A DNA stretch of 39,546 nt from Verrucomicrobiota bacterium (lineage in GTDB: Bacteria > Verrucomicrobiota > Verrucomicrobiia > JABWAM01), in NCBI GenBank assembly GCA_023269615.1, contig JAHFSY010000042.1, positions 1 to 39,546 of the forward strand, written 5' to 3'. Under the pieces are notes generated by a model, which was given only the letters and a program-made list of their open reading frames with translations, had not been told where the DNA came from and made no database searches. The position numbers and the translations under genes are program-made. Position 1 is the stretch's first letter. The number at the start of each line of letters is the position of its first letter. Positions 16,638-25,479 of the stretch are shown here, in pieces.

Positions 16638-17186
16638 ATGAACTCTCAACGTTTGGAATTCATGCCAGCCTCCTCATCCAAGACGCAGCACCCTCTTTCG
16701 CGGAAGCCAACCGCGCGGGAATCCAAGGCGTTCAGCATCTCACATCAGAACGTTCTGCTCGAACGCATGGAAGGCAATATCCAGATGATTGCCGACGGTC
16801 ATGTGCTGTTGCGCGAAAAACTGGACGGATTGGAAGTTCGGATGGAAACCCGTTTCAATGAAGTAGATCGCCGCTTTGACGCGGTGGATCGCCGCTTCGA
16901 CCGTCTGGAAGGTCGCGCGGATCGGCTGGAGGGCGACATTGGCCAACTCAAGGAAAGTCAGGCGCGAATGGAGGGTGATATCGTTCAGTTCAAGGAGGGG
17001 CAAGATCGGCTGGAGGAAATCGCCAAAGAAATTCTCCAGCGCGTGAAGTCCCTCGAAAGTCGGGTCGCTGCGGTCGAAGCCCGCTTGCAAGTGCCGATGC
17101 CCGCAACCTCGATTCCCGACGAGGTTTCTGAAAAAATCCGCCAGCTCGAACAAAGGATCGCCTTCCTCGAATCACACGTCGCGTGA
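16638..17186 (+). CDS. Coiled-coil protein with heptad repeats
   Basis: This 182-residue protein has no membrane segment or signal peptide. Its central part (about 70-130) is a regular heptad array with units such as EVDRRFD, AVDRRFD, RLEGRAD, RLEGDIG, RMEGDIV and RLEEIAK. A second short coil (EKIRQLEQRIAFLESH) closes the C-terminus after a Pro-rich linker. The N-terminal 40 residues are Ser/Arg-rich and probably disordered. Proteins of this design are often annotated as DUF1640-like or phage-associated coiled coils, but I cannot assign a family. The ATG at 16638 is chosen, and a TTG at 16620 is in frame. Its 3' end overlaps the convergent gene by 15 bp. Confidence 0.65.
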   Translation: MNSQRLEFMPASSSKTQHPLSRKPTARESKAFSISHQNVLLERMEGNIQMIADGHVLLREKLDGLEVRMETRFNEVDRRFDAVDRRFDRLEGRADRLEGDIGQLKESQARMEGDIVQFKEGQDRLEEIAKEILQRVKSLESRVAAVEARLQVPMPATSIPDEVSEKIRQLEQRIAFLESHVA

Positions 17187-17822
17187 CAGTGAACGATCAC
17201 TTGTGATCGGCAGAAAAATTCGACGAAGGGCCGTCTTTTTGGGTGTAAAATGTTTGTCTCCCAATCTTAACCACAATCCTTTAGAGTGCAGTTCGAGAGC
17301 GTCACGAAACACCCATGGGCCACACCAGCCCCCTTCGACGCAAGTTGTAGGGCGAGCATTTGCACGCGTATATTTCTGAATTTCCTTAAAAGCCGCAAAC
17401 ATTGCAGCAGGTCGCGGGAACGATTCTGGCTTACCTTTCCGCACGTAATAGGAGGCATAGTCGGTAAACCAGCCACCAACGATGAATTCTGATCGTCCTT
17501 CTTTCGCATATCTGGGAACATGGTAATCAAACGCCGGGCCTCCATAGCGCTGATCAACCGAATAATATGGCCTTCGACCCTTGGTAGGTTCGATGTATGT
17601 GACCGACAACGGACGAACGGACCATGAATCCGATAAAACATGGAAGCGCGGACTAAACTTGGATTTGCGAATGACCTGTAAAAGCTCATCGAGAGTCTCA
17701 TAAACAGGCAACTTCGAAGTGTACCCCCAATCAGCCACAAAACGCGGCTTATGGAGATTGATCAACCATGCGAGAAACTCTTCGGTGTCACGTCCTGACA
17801 TAAAAAAGTTTAAGTCGCTCAT
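17172..17822 (-). CDS. Hypothetical globular protein
   Basis: I do not recognise this 216-residue protein. It has balanced, globular composition with many aromatics, no signal peptide and no membrane helix. Notable segments are FHVLSDSWSVRPL, RYGGPAFDYHVPRY, VGGWFTDYASYY and CVEGGWCGPWVF. Base composition is visibly more AT-rich than the flanking operons, which fits acquired accessory DNA. It overlaps the convergent coiled-coil gene by 15 bp at the 3' ends. Immunity-type or effector-associated roles are possible but there is no direct evidence. Confidence 0.6.
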   Translation of the reverse strand: MSDLNFFMSGRDTEEFLAWLINLHKPRFVADWGYTSKLPVYETLDELLQVIRKSKFSPRFHVLSDSWSVRPLSVTYIEPTKGRRPYYSVDQRYGGPAFDYHVPRYAKEGRSEFIVGGWFTDYASYYVRKGKPESFPRPAAMFAAFKEIQKYTRANARPTTCVEGGWCGPWVFRDALELHSKGLWLRLGDKHFTPKKTALRRIFLPITSDRSLSRDV

Positions 17823-17890
17823 AATTATTTGGATTAAATATCGCGATTCGAATGGATGTCAATGGGGGACGTCACTGTTGTCCTGCTGAT

Positions 17891-17914
17891 GGCAAGCCGG
17901 GCCGCTTGCCCTAC
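17891..17914 (-). repeat. Short GTAG-headed hairpin (REP-like)
   Basis: On the minus strand GTAG is followed by GGCAAGC, a 6-nt loop and GCTTGCC, a perfect 7-bp stem. It lies in the gap after tatQM and could serve as its transcription terminator. The rest of the 110-bp gap shows nothing else. Confidence 0.5.
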
Positions 17915-17932
17915 ATTAGGCAAGCCTCAGAT

Positions 17933-19780
17933 TTATGGTGATCGTGCGAATAGGTCTGGCAGGAAGGTTGTCATCTGCGGAATGTAGGTGATCAGCATCA
18001 GTCCGATGAAGAGGACGAGGAGCATGGGGAGGACGGACCAGCAGACCTCCGCGAGTGGCTTTTTGAAGCGGTAGGAGGCCAGGAGGAGATTCATTCCCAC
18101 CGGTGGCATGAGGAAGCCGAGTTCCATGTTCGCCAGGAAAATGATTCCAAGGTGAATGGGGTTGATCCCGAAGGCGAGGCCGATGGGGACGATCAGCGGG
18201 ACCATCACGATGATCGCGGCGTAGATTTCCATCACGGAGCCGGCCACCAGCAGGACCAGGTTCAAGAGCAGGAGAAAGACGTATTTTGAATGGATGGAGC
18301 TTTGCACCCATGCAAGCGCATGCGTCGGAACCTCGGCGTCCACCAGCCAGTTCGTGAATGCCAGCGCCACGCCGAGAATCATGAAGACACCGCCCACCAG
18401 CAGTCCGCATTCCGACATCACGCGCGGACTGTCTCGAATGATCCGCAGGTCGCGGTAGATGAGTGTTTCGACGATGATCGCGTAGAGCGCCGTGACAGCT
18501 GCGGCTTCGACCGGGGTTGCAAGGCCGCTGAACAAACCCGCGAACGCCACCACGGGAAGAAGAAGTTCCCACTTGGCAGCCCACATCGCTTCTCGGGCTT
18601 CCTTCCAAACAAAGACCCGACGCTCCGCGGTCGGTGTTCCCTTCCAGATTCCCCACGCGGCGGTCATGATCACCAGCAGGATGCCCGGCAGGATTCCTCC
18701 AAGGAAAATTTCCTTGATCGGGACTTTTGCGATGACCGCATACAGGATCAATGGAAGGCAGGGCGGGAAGAGCAGTCCGAGCGAGCCCGCCCCGGTCAAC
18801 AGCCCCAGGGCGTCACGTTCCGAATACTTTGCGGCCAGGAGAACCGGCATGAGCAATCCACCCAGTGCGAGAATGGTGACGCCGGAACCGCCCGTGAACA
18901 TGGTGAAAAATGCGCAGACGAGCGCGGTCATGATGGCGGGCCCGCCGCGGAATTGTCCGACCAGGGCGTCGAAGACACGGATCAAGCGCTTTGAGGCGCC
19001 GCCTTCCGCGAGGAAATATCCTGCGAGGATGAAGAGTGGGACGGTTGGGAGGGATGGATTGGTGACGAGCCCGTAATGGGATGTGGGAATCGAGACGATG
19101 GAAACATCTTCGCCCCAGAAAAGAATCAAGGCGGCCCCTCCCATTGTCACAAAAATAGGAACCCCGAGAATGGTTGCCACCAGCAAAATCATCAAAAAGG
19201 GAATCACGAGATGTGCCGGCGCAAACGGGGGACGCCATGCGACCCAAGCGAGCACGCATGCGAGGAGGGTGGCGGTCACGCGTCCGCGCCAGCCTTCAGA
19301 CGCGTGACGGATGAGTCGGAGCGTGACGGCACCGAAACCGAGAGGGATGATGAGTTCGACTGCCCAGATGGGAATACCGTAGGCGAGGGGTTTCCCCGCC
19401 TCCCGTTCAAGCTGGACGAATTGGGCGCTGGCGATGCAGAGGAAGGCGCTGATGGCGATGGCCACGGAGCCGCCCACGATTTTGGCAGCGGATTTCCACC
19501 GGCCTTTCAGAAACATTTCCAAGGCGGAGAGGGAGAGCAGGCGGTTTTCCCGCGCGGCGATTGCACCGCCCAGCATGCCCACCACGAGGCAGAGATGCTG
19601 GACCAGCGAGGTGGAGCCGGAAATTCCGACGCCGAAAGCCTTGCGGAGGACGACTTCGGCGAGGGGAATGACGACCATTGCCGCGAGCGCGAGGGTGACG
19701 AGGATGTTTTCCGCGGTGACCAGCCTGTCCCGCCACGATCCGGGCTTCCATGCCGCGGATGGGGATTCAAACCACGTCAT
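17933..19780 (-). CDS. tatQM: TRAP transporter fused small/large permease (DctQM type)
   Basis: This 615-residue integral membrane protein joins the four-helix DctQ domain (about 20-185) to the DctM permease (about 190-610, twelve or so helices with FTGGSGVTILALGG and GAGSLGLLFPPCLP segments). TRAP transporters use a Na+ gradient to import a ligand delivered by a periplasmic binding protein. Fused QM proteins are a known variant. The start ATG overlaps the stop of the binding-protein gene by 4 bp, so translation is coupled. The ligand is unknown: TatT-linked TRAP systems are suspected to carry hydrophobic molecules rather than C4-dicarboxylates. Confidence 0.93.
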   Translation of the reverse strand: MTWFESPSAAWKPGSWRDRLVTAENILVTLALAAMVVIPLAEVVLRKAFGVGISGSTSLVQHLCLVVGMLGGAIAARENRLLSLSALEMFLKGRWKSAAKIVGGSVAIAISAFLCIASAQFVQLEREAGKPLAYGIPIWAVELIIPLGFGAVTLRLIRHASEGWRGRVTATLLACVLAWVAWRPPFAPAHLVIPFLMILLVATILGVPIFVTMGGAALILFWGEDVSIVSIPTSHYGLVTNPSLPTVPLFILAGYFLAEGGASKRLIRVFDALVGQFRGGPAIMTALVCAFFTMFTGGSGVTILALGGLLMPVLLAAKYSERDALGLLTGAGSLGLLFPPCLPLILYAVIAKVPIKEIFLGGILPGILLVIMTAAWGIWKGTPTAERRVFVWKEAREAMWAAKWELLLPVVAFAGLFSGLATPVEAAAVTALYAIIVETLIYRDLRIIRDSPRVMSECGLLVGGVFMILGVALAFTNWLVDAEVPTHALAWVQSSIHSKYVFLLLLNLVLLVAGSVMEIYAAIIVMVPLIVPIGLAFGINPIHLGIIFLANMELGFLMPPVGMNLLLASYRFKKPLAEVCWSVLPMLLVLFIGLMLITYIPQMTTFLPDLFARSP

Positions 19781-20832
19781 TTGGCTCCGCCCGCTTCCTC
19801 GCGGTGGGCTTTCAGGAGGCGCAGGACCTCGTCAAACAGATCCGCCGGCACGATCTTGCCCCGGATTTCCGGATAGATGCCCTCGGCCATTTTGCGCCAC
19901 TGCGCTTCGACTTCGGGAGTGACGGCGTGCACGGTCAGGCCGCGCTTCTTCATGGCGTCCACGGATTCGCCGGATTCGGCCCGGCTCTTGGTCCGGATCT
20001 GGTCGCCGGCCTCGACTGCGGCTTTCAGCAATTCCTGCTGTGTTGCGGCGGGGATGGCGTCCCACGCTTTTTTCGTGATGACAGTTCCGCCGACGAGCGG
20101 GGCCCAGTTGAGTTCGAGCATGTGGGGCGCGGGTCCATAGAATTGTCCTGCGAGCGCGTAGAAAGGGGTGGTGGGAACGGCCTCGAGGAGTCCGGTCTGG
20201 AGGCTGGTGAGCGTGTCGGTGTATTCAAGCGGGACGGGGTGGTAGCCGGCGGCCTTCATGAGATCGATCTGGTTGTTGTCACCCGACCACGTGAACATTT
20301 TCATCTTCTTGAATTCATCCGGCAGCGTGGCGGGTTGTTTCGAGAAGAAGCGCACCCAGCCCGCGTCGCCCCAGAAGAGGATGATGAAGCCCTTATCGAG
20401 GAATTTCTTTTCCAGCATCGGCTGGAGTTTCTGGCGGATGTAATCCACCTCGTCGAGGGAATGAAAGGCCATGGGCAGGTTCTGCAGGCAGCGGACCGAG
20501 TCGTCGATCTCGGAGAGTCCGCCCACGGAAAGCATCGCGGCCTGGATCTGGCCGGCGCGCATGCGACGGACCATGTCGGCTTCGCCGCCCATGGTGCCAT
20601 CGGTGTAGATGGTGAGGCCGACTCCGCCGCCTGGTGCCTGGCGCCATTTGTCGCCCATCGTCTGGAGAATTTGATGAAACGATGTGCCTTTGGGAGCAAG
20701 CGTGGCCAGCTTGATTTTCGTGGGGGCGTCCGCGGCGGCGAGGTGGCCCGTGCAAAGAACCAGCGCGGCCAGCATGGCCAATAGAACGGAGCGTGTCCCT
20801 CCGTTCCAGAAGTTGAGGAATTTGAGGATCAT
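19777..20832 (-). CDS. tatP: TRAP transporter solute-binding protein (DctP family, TatP)
   Basis: The 351-residue periplasmic binding protein has a signal peptide in about residues 1-35 (ending GHLAAADA). The mature DctP fold begins KIKLATLAPKGTSFHQ and includes GGEADMVRRMRAGQIQAAML, LPDEFKKMK and GLLEAVPTTPFYALAGQFY. The upstream TatT gene and fused permease mark it as the TatP of a TPR-associated TRAP system. The ATG at 20832 is 2 bp after the tatT stop. The frame extends to 20913 inside tatT. It is the middle gene of a tight three-gene operon. Confidence 0.93.
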   Translation of the reverse strand: MILKFLNFWNGGTRSVLLAMLAALVLCTGHLAAADAPTKIKLATLAPKGTSFHQILQTMGDKWRQAPGGGVGLTIYTDGTMGGEADMVRRMRAGQIQAAMLSVGGLSEIDDSVRCLQNLPMAFHSLDEVDYIRQKLQPMLEKKFLDKGFIILFWGDAGWVRFFSKQPATLPDEFKKMKMFTWSGDNNQIDLMKAAGYHPVPLEYTDTLTSLQTGLLEAVPTTPFYALAGQFYGPAPHMLELNWAPLVGGTVITKKAWDAIPAATQQELLKAAVEAGDQIRTKSRAESGESVDAMKKRGLTVHAVTPEVEAQWRKMAEGIYPEIRGKIVPADLFDEVLRLLKAHREEAGGAK

Positions 20833-20834
20833 GG

Positions 20835-21761
20835 TCACTCCACAAAAAGTTCGTCCTCGCGCGACAGGAGCCAGCGGGCGCGTCGTTGCATCACGAGGTT
20901 GGAGAGTCTCCATTCGGGATGTGCGTCTGGGTTGATGTCGAGGGCCTGCTTCAGGAGGGCTTCAAATTGCTTGCGGTCCTGGCGGGCCACGGACACGGCT
21001 TCCGCATAACCCACCAGCGGCGAGGCCATCTCGCCGCGCGACAATTCCATGGCCCGGTCGAAATGTTGTTTCGCGCGCGCGGAGGCGTCGCCGGCGACTC
21101 CCTTGCGGGCGGATTCGTAGGTGACCAGGAACGCGTGGATTGCGCCATGGTCGTAGTCGGGGTCGAGTTCCAGCGCGCGGTCAATCATCGCCTCCACGAT
21201 GGGCTGGTCGGCGATCAGGTCCGGGTTGTCCTTCGAGAGGGAAATGGCGGACCCCCACGAGGCGGACGTCCAGTAAAGCAACGGCACGTCGCGCGCCTCC
21301 AACTGTGCCACGGCCAGCTTGGGATTCTCCCGGAGAGCCTTTTCGAATCCCGGATGACGCACCTCCAGCCCGCGCAAGCCGTACCCGCGGGCGCGCAGGT
21401 GGAGCCGCCGTGCCCGGGTCTGCAGCGCCCGGGCGCCGTTGAGGTCGCGGGCCTCCATCTCGTCGGCGTCCTCCTGCACGAAGGCGTAGGAGTACTGGGT
21501 GAAGCCGCGCGACGCGGCCAGGAGAAGGCCCTCGTGGCGGGGGCTTTCCTCGAGAAGGCTTTCCATCAGTTTCAGACTGAAGGGGCTCGCGCTACGGATC
21601 AGCTCGGGATCGTCATCACTCGAAAACGTGCTCCCGCTGCTGGCCAGTGCATCGCCCATCTTTTGCACGGCGATTTTATTGACCGAGCATCCCGCGCAAG
21701 TCACGAGGATGAGCGCGCAAACAGGGGCTTGCAGCAGGATGCGGAAAAGGTTGGTGTTCAA
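20835..21761 (-). CDS. tatT: TatT-family TPR lipoprotein of a TRAP transporter
   Basis: This 308-residue helical protein resembles the TatT component first described in Treponema pallidum (Tp0956), which trimerises and contacts the binding protein TatP. An N-terminal hydrophobic segment ends in TCAGCS. Cys25 is a likely lipidation site, although the -3 residue (Cys) is unusual for a lipobox. TPR-like helices occupy the rest, for example ALELDPDYDHGAIHAFL and ALDINPDAHPEWRLSN. The start is a TTG at 21761, since no in-frame ATG lies near the signal sequence. tatP follows after 2 bp. The gene order T-P-QM matches the treponemal locus. Confidence 0.85.
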   Translation of the reverse strand: MNTNLFRILLQAPVCALILVTCAGCSVNKIAVQKMGDALASSGSTFSSDDDPELIRSASPFSLKLMESLLEESPRHEGLLLAASRGFTQYSYAFVQEDADEMEARDLNGARALQTRARRLHLRARGYGLRGLEVRHPGFEKALRENPKLAVAQLEARDVPLLYWTSASWGSAISLSKDNPDLIADQPIVEAMIDRALELDPDYDHGAIHAFLVTYESARKGVAGDASARAKQHFDRAMELSRGEMASPLVGYAEAVSVARQDRKQFEALLKQALDINPDAHPEWRLSNLVMQRRARWLLSREDELFVE

Positions 21762-21868
21762 GGGGTTCTTTATCGCAGTTTCATGGGGTCATGACAAGCC
21801 AGCAACACGGCGGTCGGCGGACAAAACAGGTTTGACCCCAGCCACAAAAGCGAGTTTGATATGTTTCC

Positions 21869-22621
21869 ATGCGCTTTCACCCATCAAAGATTTCCATGTG
21901 CCTGGCCCTGGCCTGCCTGGCCCTTGTTTCCTGCACCAAGAAACTGGAGGAGGATACCGCTGATCTCAAGAAGCGGACGGGCGAGCTCAAGTCCTTGCAG
22001 GGCGTCGAGGAAAAGCGCCTCGATGAAGTCAAGTCCAAGCTCGCCCAGGTGGAGGCAGACCTCAAGGCGTTGCCTTCCAAGATTGATCCCAAACTGGATG
22101 CGGCGAACAACGAGAGCAAGAGTCGTGACGCCAAGCTTTCCGAGGATGTCGCCAAACTGGGTGGCAAGCTCGACCAGGCGCTTGCCGCCATCAAGAAACT
22201 CGAGGATGAAATTGTTGCCATGAAGCAGCGCGAGGAGGAACGCAGGAAAGCGGATGCCCTCAAGAAAGTTGAATTGGAAAACAAGACACGGATCAAGGCG
22301 GACTATGCCAAGGCGTCGCAAGTCATCCTCGATGAATGCAAGGCGGCGCTTGGCGCGCCTCCCTTCAAGGCGACTGAGATGGTGAGCCAGGTGAAAAAGG
22401 ATTTCGAAAGCCTCCGCGCCCGTCTGCCCGAGCAGCAGGGGACGGTCGTGGACGAACGCCTTGCCGAGGTGATCAACATGGTGAAGGAACGCGCCTCCGG
22501 CACCGCGATTCCGCCCGTCGCTGACAAAACCGCCAACGAGATCGGATTTTACAAGCGGATCGTCGCCCGCATCGAAGACGCGCAAAACGAAATCACCGCG
22601 CTGCTCGCGGATGAAAATTGA
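21869..22621 (+). CDS. Coiled-coil lipoprotein
   Basis: This 250-residue protein has a signal peptide and a good lipobox (LALVSC, Cys22), so it should be a membrane-anchored lipoprotein. Residues about 24-125 are almost continuous heptad coiled coil rich in Lys, Glu, Leu and Ala (similar in layout to Lpp-like or SlyB-less tether proteins). A helical domain with a VINMVKERASG segment follows. No enzyme motif is visible and I do not recognise a named family. It is divergent from tatT across a 107-bp gap and is followed 33 bp later by the ankyrin gene, with which it probably forms an operon. Confidence 0.8.
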   Translation: MRFHPSKISMCLALACLALVSCTKKLEEDTADLKKRTGELKSLQGVEEKRLDEVKSKLAQVEADLKALPSKIDPKLDAANNESKSRDAKLSEDVAKLGGKLDQALAAIKKLEDEIVAMKQREEERRKADALKKVELENKTRIKADYAKASQVILDECKAALGAPPFKATEMVSQVKKDFESLRARLPEQQGTVVDERLAEVINMVKERASGTAIPPVADKTANEIGFYKRIVARIEDAQNEITALLADEN

Positions 22622-22654
22622 TCGGATCCTCCCGGTTGTCTGAAAGTTTCCAAT

Positions 22655-23350
22655 ATGATTTTCCAGCACAGATTGCTTCTCATTGCGTCGCTCCTGGCGG
22701 CGCAGGGTTTGTACGCGGGTGAGATTCAGGACGCCGTGAAGCAGGGGGATGTTGCCAAGGTCAAGTCACTCGCAGAAGCCGACCCGAAGCTTCTCCAGTC
22801 GGAACCCGGTAGTTGGACGCTCCTGCACGAGGCCGCAAGGAACGGGCGCAAGGAAGTTGCTGAATTTCTCATCGCCAGCAAGGTCAACATTGATGCCAAG
22901 GACAAGGATGCCTGGACGCCACTGCACGTCGCTGCGCAGTGGGGGCAGAAGGACATGGTGAAACTGCTGCTGGACAAGGACGCCAGGGTCAACGCGCATG
23001 CGAAGGACGGCACAACTCCGCTCCATGTCGCATGCAGCATGTTGCAGACCGAGGTCGCGGCGCTGTTGATTGCCGCCCGCGCGGATGTGTCCGGCAAGGA
23101 CGACTCCGGGAAAATCGCCCTTTTTCATGCTGTTCAGCCCGATCAAAAAAGCATCACGGATCTCGGCGTCAAGCCTGGGAACCAAAAGGAACTCGTCGTG
23201 ATGCTCTTAAAGAAGTCAAACCCCTCGACCATGGATGCGTCTGGGAAGAGCCTGTTGAAAGTGGCGGAGGAAGCCGGCCTGACTGAAATCCTGGCGCTTC
23301 TCAAGCAGGCTGGCGGCAAGGAAGAAGAAATCCCTCCGCCGGCGCAGTGA
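22655..23350 (+). CDS. Exported ankyrin-repeat protein
   Basis: This 231-residue protein has a signal peptide (1-21, ending LYAG) and four to five ankyrin repeats in about 22-215. The clearest are SWTLLHEAARNGRKEVAEFL, AWTPLHVAAQWGQKDMVKLL and GTTPLHVACSMLQTEVAALL. The last repeat is degenerate and has an insert. A Glu/Pro tail (KEEEIPPPAQ) ends the protein. Ankyrin repeats bind proteins, and in the periplasm this would be an adaptor or inhibitor. The lipoprotein gene just upstream is the obvious candidate partner, which is inference. Confidence 0.85.
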   Translation: MIFQHRLLLIASLLAAQGLYAGEIQDAVKQGDVAKVKSLAEADPKLLQSEPGSWTLLHEAARNGRKEVAEFLIASKVNIDAKDKDAWTPLHVAAQWGQKDMVKLLLDKDARVNAHAKDGTTPLHVACSMLQTEVAALLIAARADVSGKDDSGKIALFHAVQPDQKSITDLGVKPGNQKELVVMLLKKSNPSTMDASGKSLLKVAEEAGLTEILALLKQAGGKEEEIPPPAQ

Positions 23351-23353
23351 TGC

Positions 23354-24451
23354 TCAGCGTGGTTTGACGCCGAAGCCGTGTTTCGTTGGAACCTCGATCC
23401 GTCCCTGGCGCAGCTGCAGAGGTGAAGTCACCGAGGATTTCGTGTAGAAAAGCGACGAAGGAAAATCGCATGCGATTTTCTCCACGGGAAATGCCGACAG
23501 CGATGCCGCCAGGCACGCCATGGCCGCCTGACCGATATCGCTCTCCAGGTTCGACCCGATTGTGCAACGTTTGCCAGCGCGATGCGCGGTTTTTACCATG
23601 TCCAGGGCATGGGTGAATCCGCCGTTCTTGCCGGCATAGATCGAAAGAATGTCGAAGGCGTCGCAATCGAGCGCCTCGGCCAGTTGCTCGGGGCTGAAAA
23701 TACACTCGTCCGCCAGGATCGGCACGCGCACGCGGCGGCGCACGTCCGCCAGCAGCTTGATGCGCTCCCGGTGGGTCGGCTGCTCCACCAGCGCGAGGCG
23801 ATAAGGCAGAAGCTTTTCGATGTGGCGCACCGCGTCGCCTGCATTTCGGAACGCCCCGTTGTAATCCACCGTGAACACCGGCTCGTCGCCCAGCGCATCG
23901 CGCACGGCGCGCAATCGCGCAGCGTCATCCATGCCCGGCAGCCCGGTTTTGAATTTGATCGTGCGGATGCCCTCCTTCCAGAAGTGTTTTGCAATTTTCA
24001 ATGTCCGAGCCACGGGATACGCCCCCACGCTTGCGCGCGTGGGGATGGTTGTCACCGGCTTGCGGTCGGCAATCAGTTTCATGACGGACACGCCGCGTGA
24101 CTTCGCCCATAAATCCCAAAGCGCCATGTCCAGCGCCGCCTTGGTGAACGGATTCGCATACGCCGCCTTGTCCATCAGAAGCAGCGCTTCGCGGGGGTGG
24201 TCGAATCGCGCCCCGAGAAGAAGCGGGGCGAACACGCGCCGTATCATGATTTGGGCTGTCTCCGCCGACTCGCCGCTCCACAGCGCCACGGTTGCCGCCT
24301 CGCCATACCCCCGGTGGCCGCCGTCCCCATGAACAGTCACCTCCACAAAGCGCGAGGTGTCATGCTTCCCGGCCCATGAAATCACCACGAGCTCGGGGCG
24401 GATGCGGTGGTGTACGATGCGTGTCTCAATTTTTCGTATTCTGAAGCTCAT
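23354..24451 (-). CDS. Enolase-superfamily enzyme (muconate-lactonizing subgroup)
   Basis: This 365-residue protein has the mandelate racemase / muconate lactonizing enzyme fold. A capping domain is followed by a barrel with KFKTG (catalytic KxK) near residue 165, metal ligands Asp in DYNG, Glu in EQPT and Asp in ADECIF, and a second catalytic Lys in YAGKNGG. These place it in the MLE subgroup, which includes cycloisomerases, o-succinylbenzoate synthases and dipeptide epimerases. No menaquinone genes are near, so OSBS is less likely. The start ATG overlaps the stop of the Gfo/Idh gene by 4 bp, so the two enzymes are translationally coupled and probably act on one pathway. Substrate unknown. 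Confidence 0.88.
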   Translation of the reverse strand: MSFRIRKIETRIVHHRIRPELVVISWAGKHDTSRFVEVTVHGDGGHRGYGEAATVALWSGESAETAQIMIRRVFAPLLLGARFDHPREALLLMDKAAYANPFTKAALDMALWDLWAKSRGVSVMKLIADRKPVTTIPTRASVGAYPVARTLKIAKHFWKEGIRTIKFKTGLPGMDDAARLRAVRDALGDEPVFTVDYNGAFRNAGDAVRHIEKLLPYRLALVEQPTHRERIKLLADVRRRVRVPILADECIFSPEQLAEALDCDAFDILSIYAGKNGGFTHALDMVKTAHRAGKRCTIGSNLESDIGQAAMACLAASLSAFPVEKIACDFPSSLFYTKSSVTSPLQLRQGRIEVPTKHGFGVKPR

Positions 24452-25458
24452 GGCAGTTTGATGACCTTTCCGGTTTTTGCTGATTGTTCGCAGGCGAGGG
24501 TGACGGCTAGTGCGTGCAGCCCGTCCTCCACGGTGGCGCCGAAGGCCCTGCCATGATCCATGGATTTTGCGAACGCGTCAAGCTGGCGCCTCCAATCCTG
24601 TTTCAAGGGTTGAATGCGAAGTTTTTCGGCGCGCCCACGATGGCGGAAATTGCCGGTTCCGGCAAAAAAGTCCAGTTCGAGCGAGCCGCCAGGGCCCGTG
24701 ATGGCGATGGTGCAGCGGGGATAATCCGGCAGCATGTGCCCGATCTCCATCTCCAGCGTCGAGCCATTGAGGGTCTGGATCTGCGCGCACCAGAAGTTTG
24801 CGCCTGCAAAATCGCCCGCCGTTTTCATGGCCACCGCGCTGACGCGTTTCACGGGTGAGGGATTCCAAAGCCCGAAATAATCCACCACGTGCGATCCTTC
24901 ATGCGTGACGGATGAGCTGTTGCGGAAAATCTGCTGCATCATGCGGAAATGGGTGGTGTTGGAGCGGTCCAGGCGTTCGTCATAAATCGCGGCGCGGAAG
25001 AGGGCGGGCGCCCCGATGCGGCGGACAATTTCCCCCACGCGCCTCACCATTTCGCAATATCGGAACACAAAGCCGAGCTGGTACACCACGCCCGTTTTTT
25101 TCACCGCCCGTTGCAACCGCCGCCCATCCTCCATGCAGGTGGCCAGTGGTTTTTCATCGAGGACAGGTTTGCCGTGTTTCAGGAATTCGATGGCGACGTT
25201 CACGCTGTGCTCGGGATGCAACGCCAGCACCACCGCGTCCACGCCGGGGCGATCGAGCAAGGCGCGATGATCCGTGATGAATTCGATGCCGCCAGCTTTC
25301 TGGGCCAGAAGCTTTGCGCGTTCAGCTCGAACATCGCAAGTCGCGACAAGTTCAAAGCGGGAATGCTTCAACAGGGAGGGCAGGTGTCCCAATTCGGCAA
25401 TTGCCCCGCACCCCACAAGCGCCACGCGATAACGTCTTCCAGGCTTTTTCAAAGTCAT
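24448..25458 (-). CDS. Gfo/Idh/MocA-family NAD(P)-dependent oxidoreductase
   Basis: This 336-residue dehydrogenase has an N-terminal Rossmann domain with GCGAIA at 16-21 and the family's EKP motif in LDEKPLAT near residue 97. A C-terminal alpha/beta domain follows. Members oxidise or reduce sugars, inositols and related hydroxy compounds. It sits between the beta-propeller gene (21 bp upstream) and the enolase-superfamily gene (4-bp overlap), which suggests sugar-acid or amino-sugar catabolism. No secretion signal is present, so it is cytoplasmic, unlike the two exported proteins that precede it in the run. Confidence 0.9.
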   Translation of the reverse strand: MTLKKPGRRYRVALVGCGAIAELGHLPSLLKHSRFELVATCDVRAERAKLLAQKAGGIEFITDHRALLDRPGVDAVVLALHPEHSVNVAIEFLKHGKPVLDEKPLATCMEDGRRLQRAVKKTGVVYQLGFVFRYCEMVRRVGEIVRRIGAPALFRAAIYDERLDRSNTTHFRMMQQIFRNSSSVTHEGSHVVDYFGLWNPSPVKRVSAVAMKTAGDFAGANFWCAQIQTLNGSTLEMEIGHMLPDYPRCTIAITGPGGSLELDFFAGTGNFRHRGRAEKLRIQPLKQDWRRQLDAFAKSMDHGRAFGATVEDGLHALAVTLACEQSAKTGKVIKLP

Positions 25459-25479
25459 GCGTCCGGGTTGGTTTGGCCT

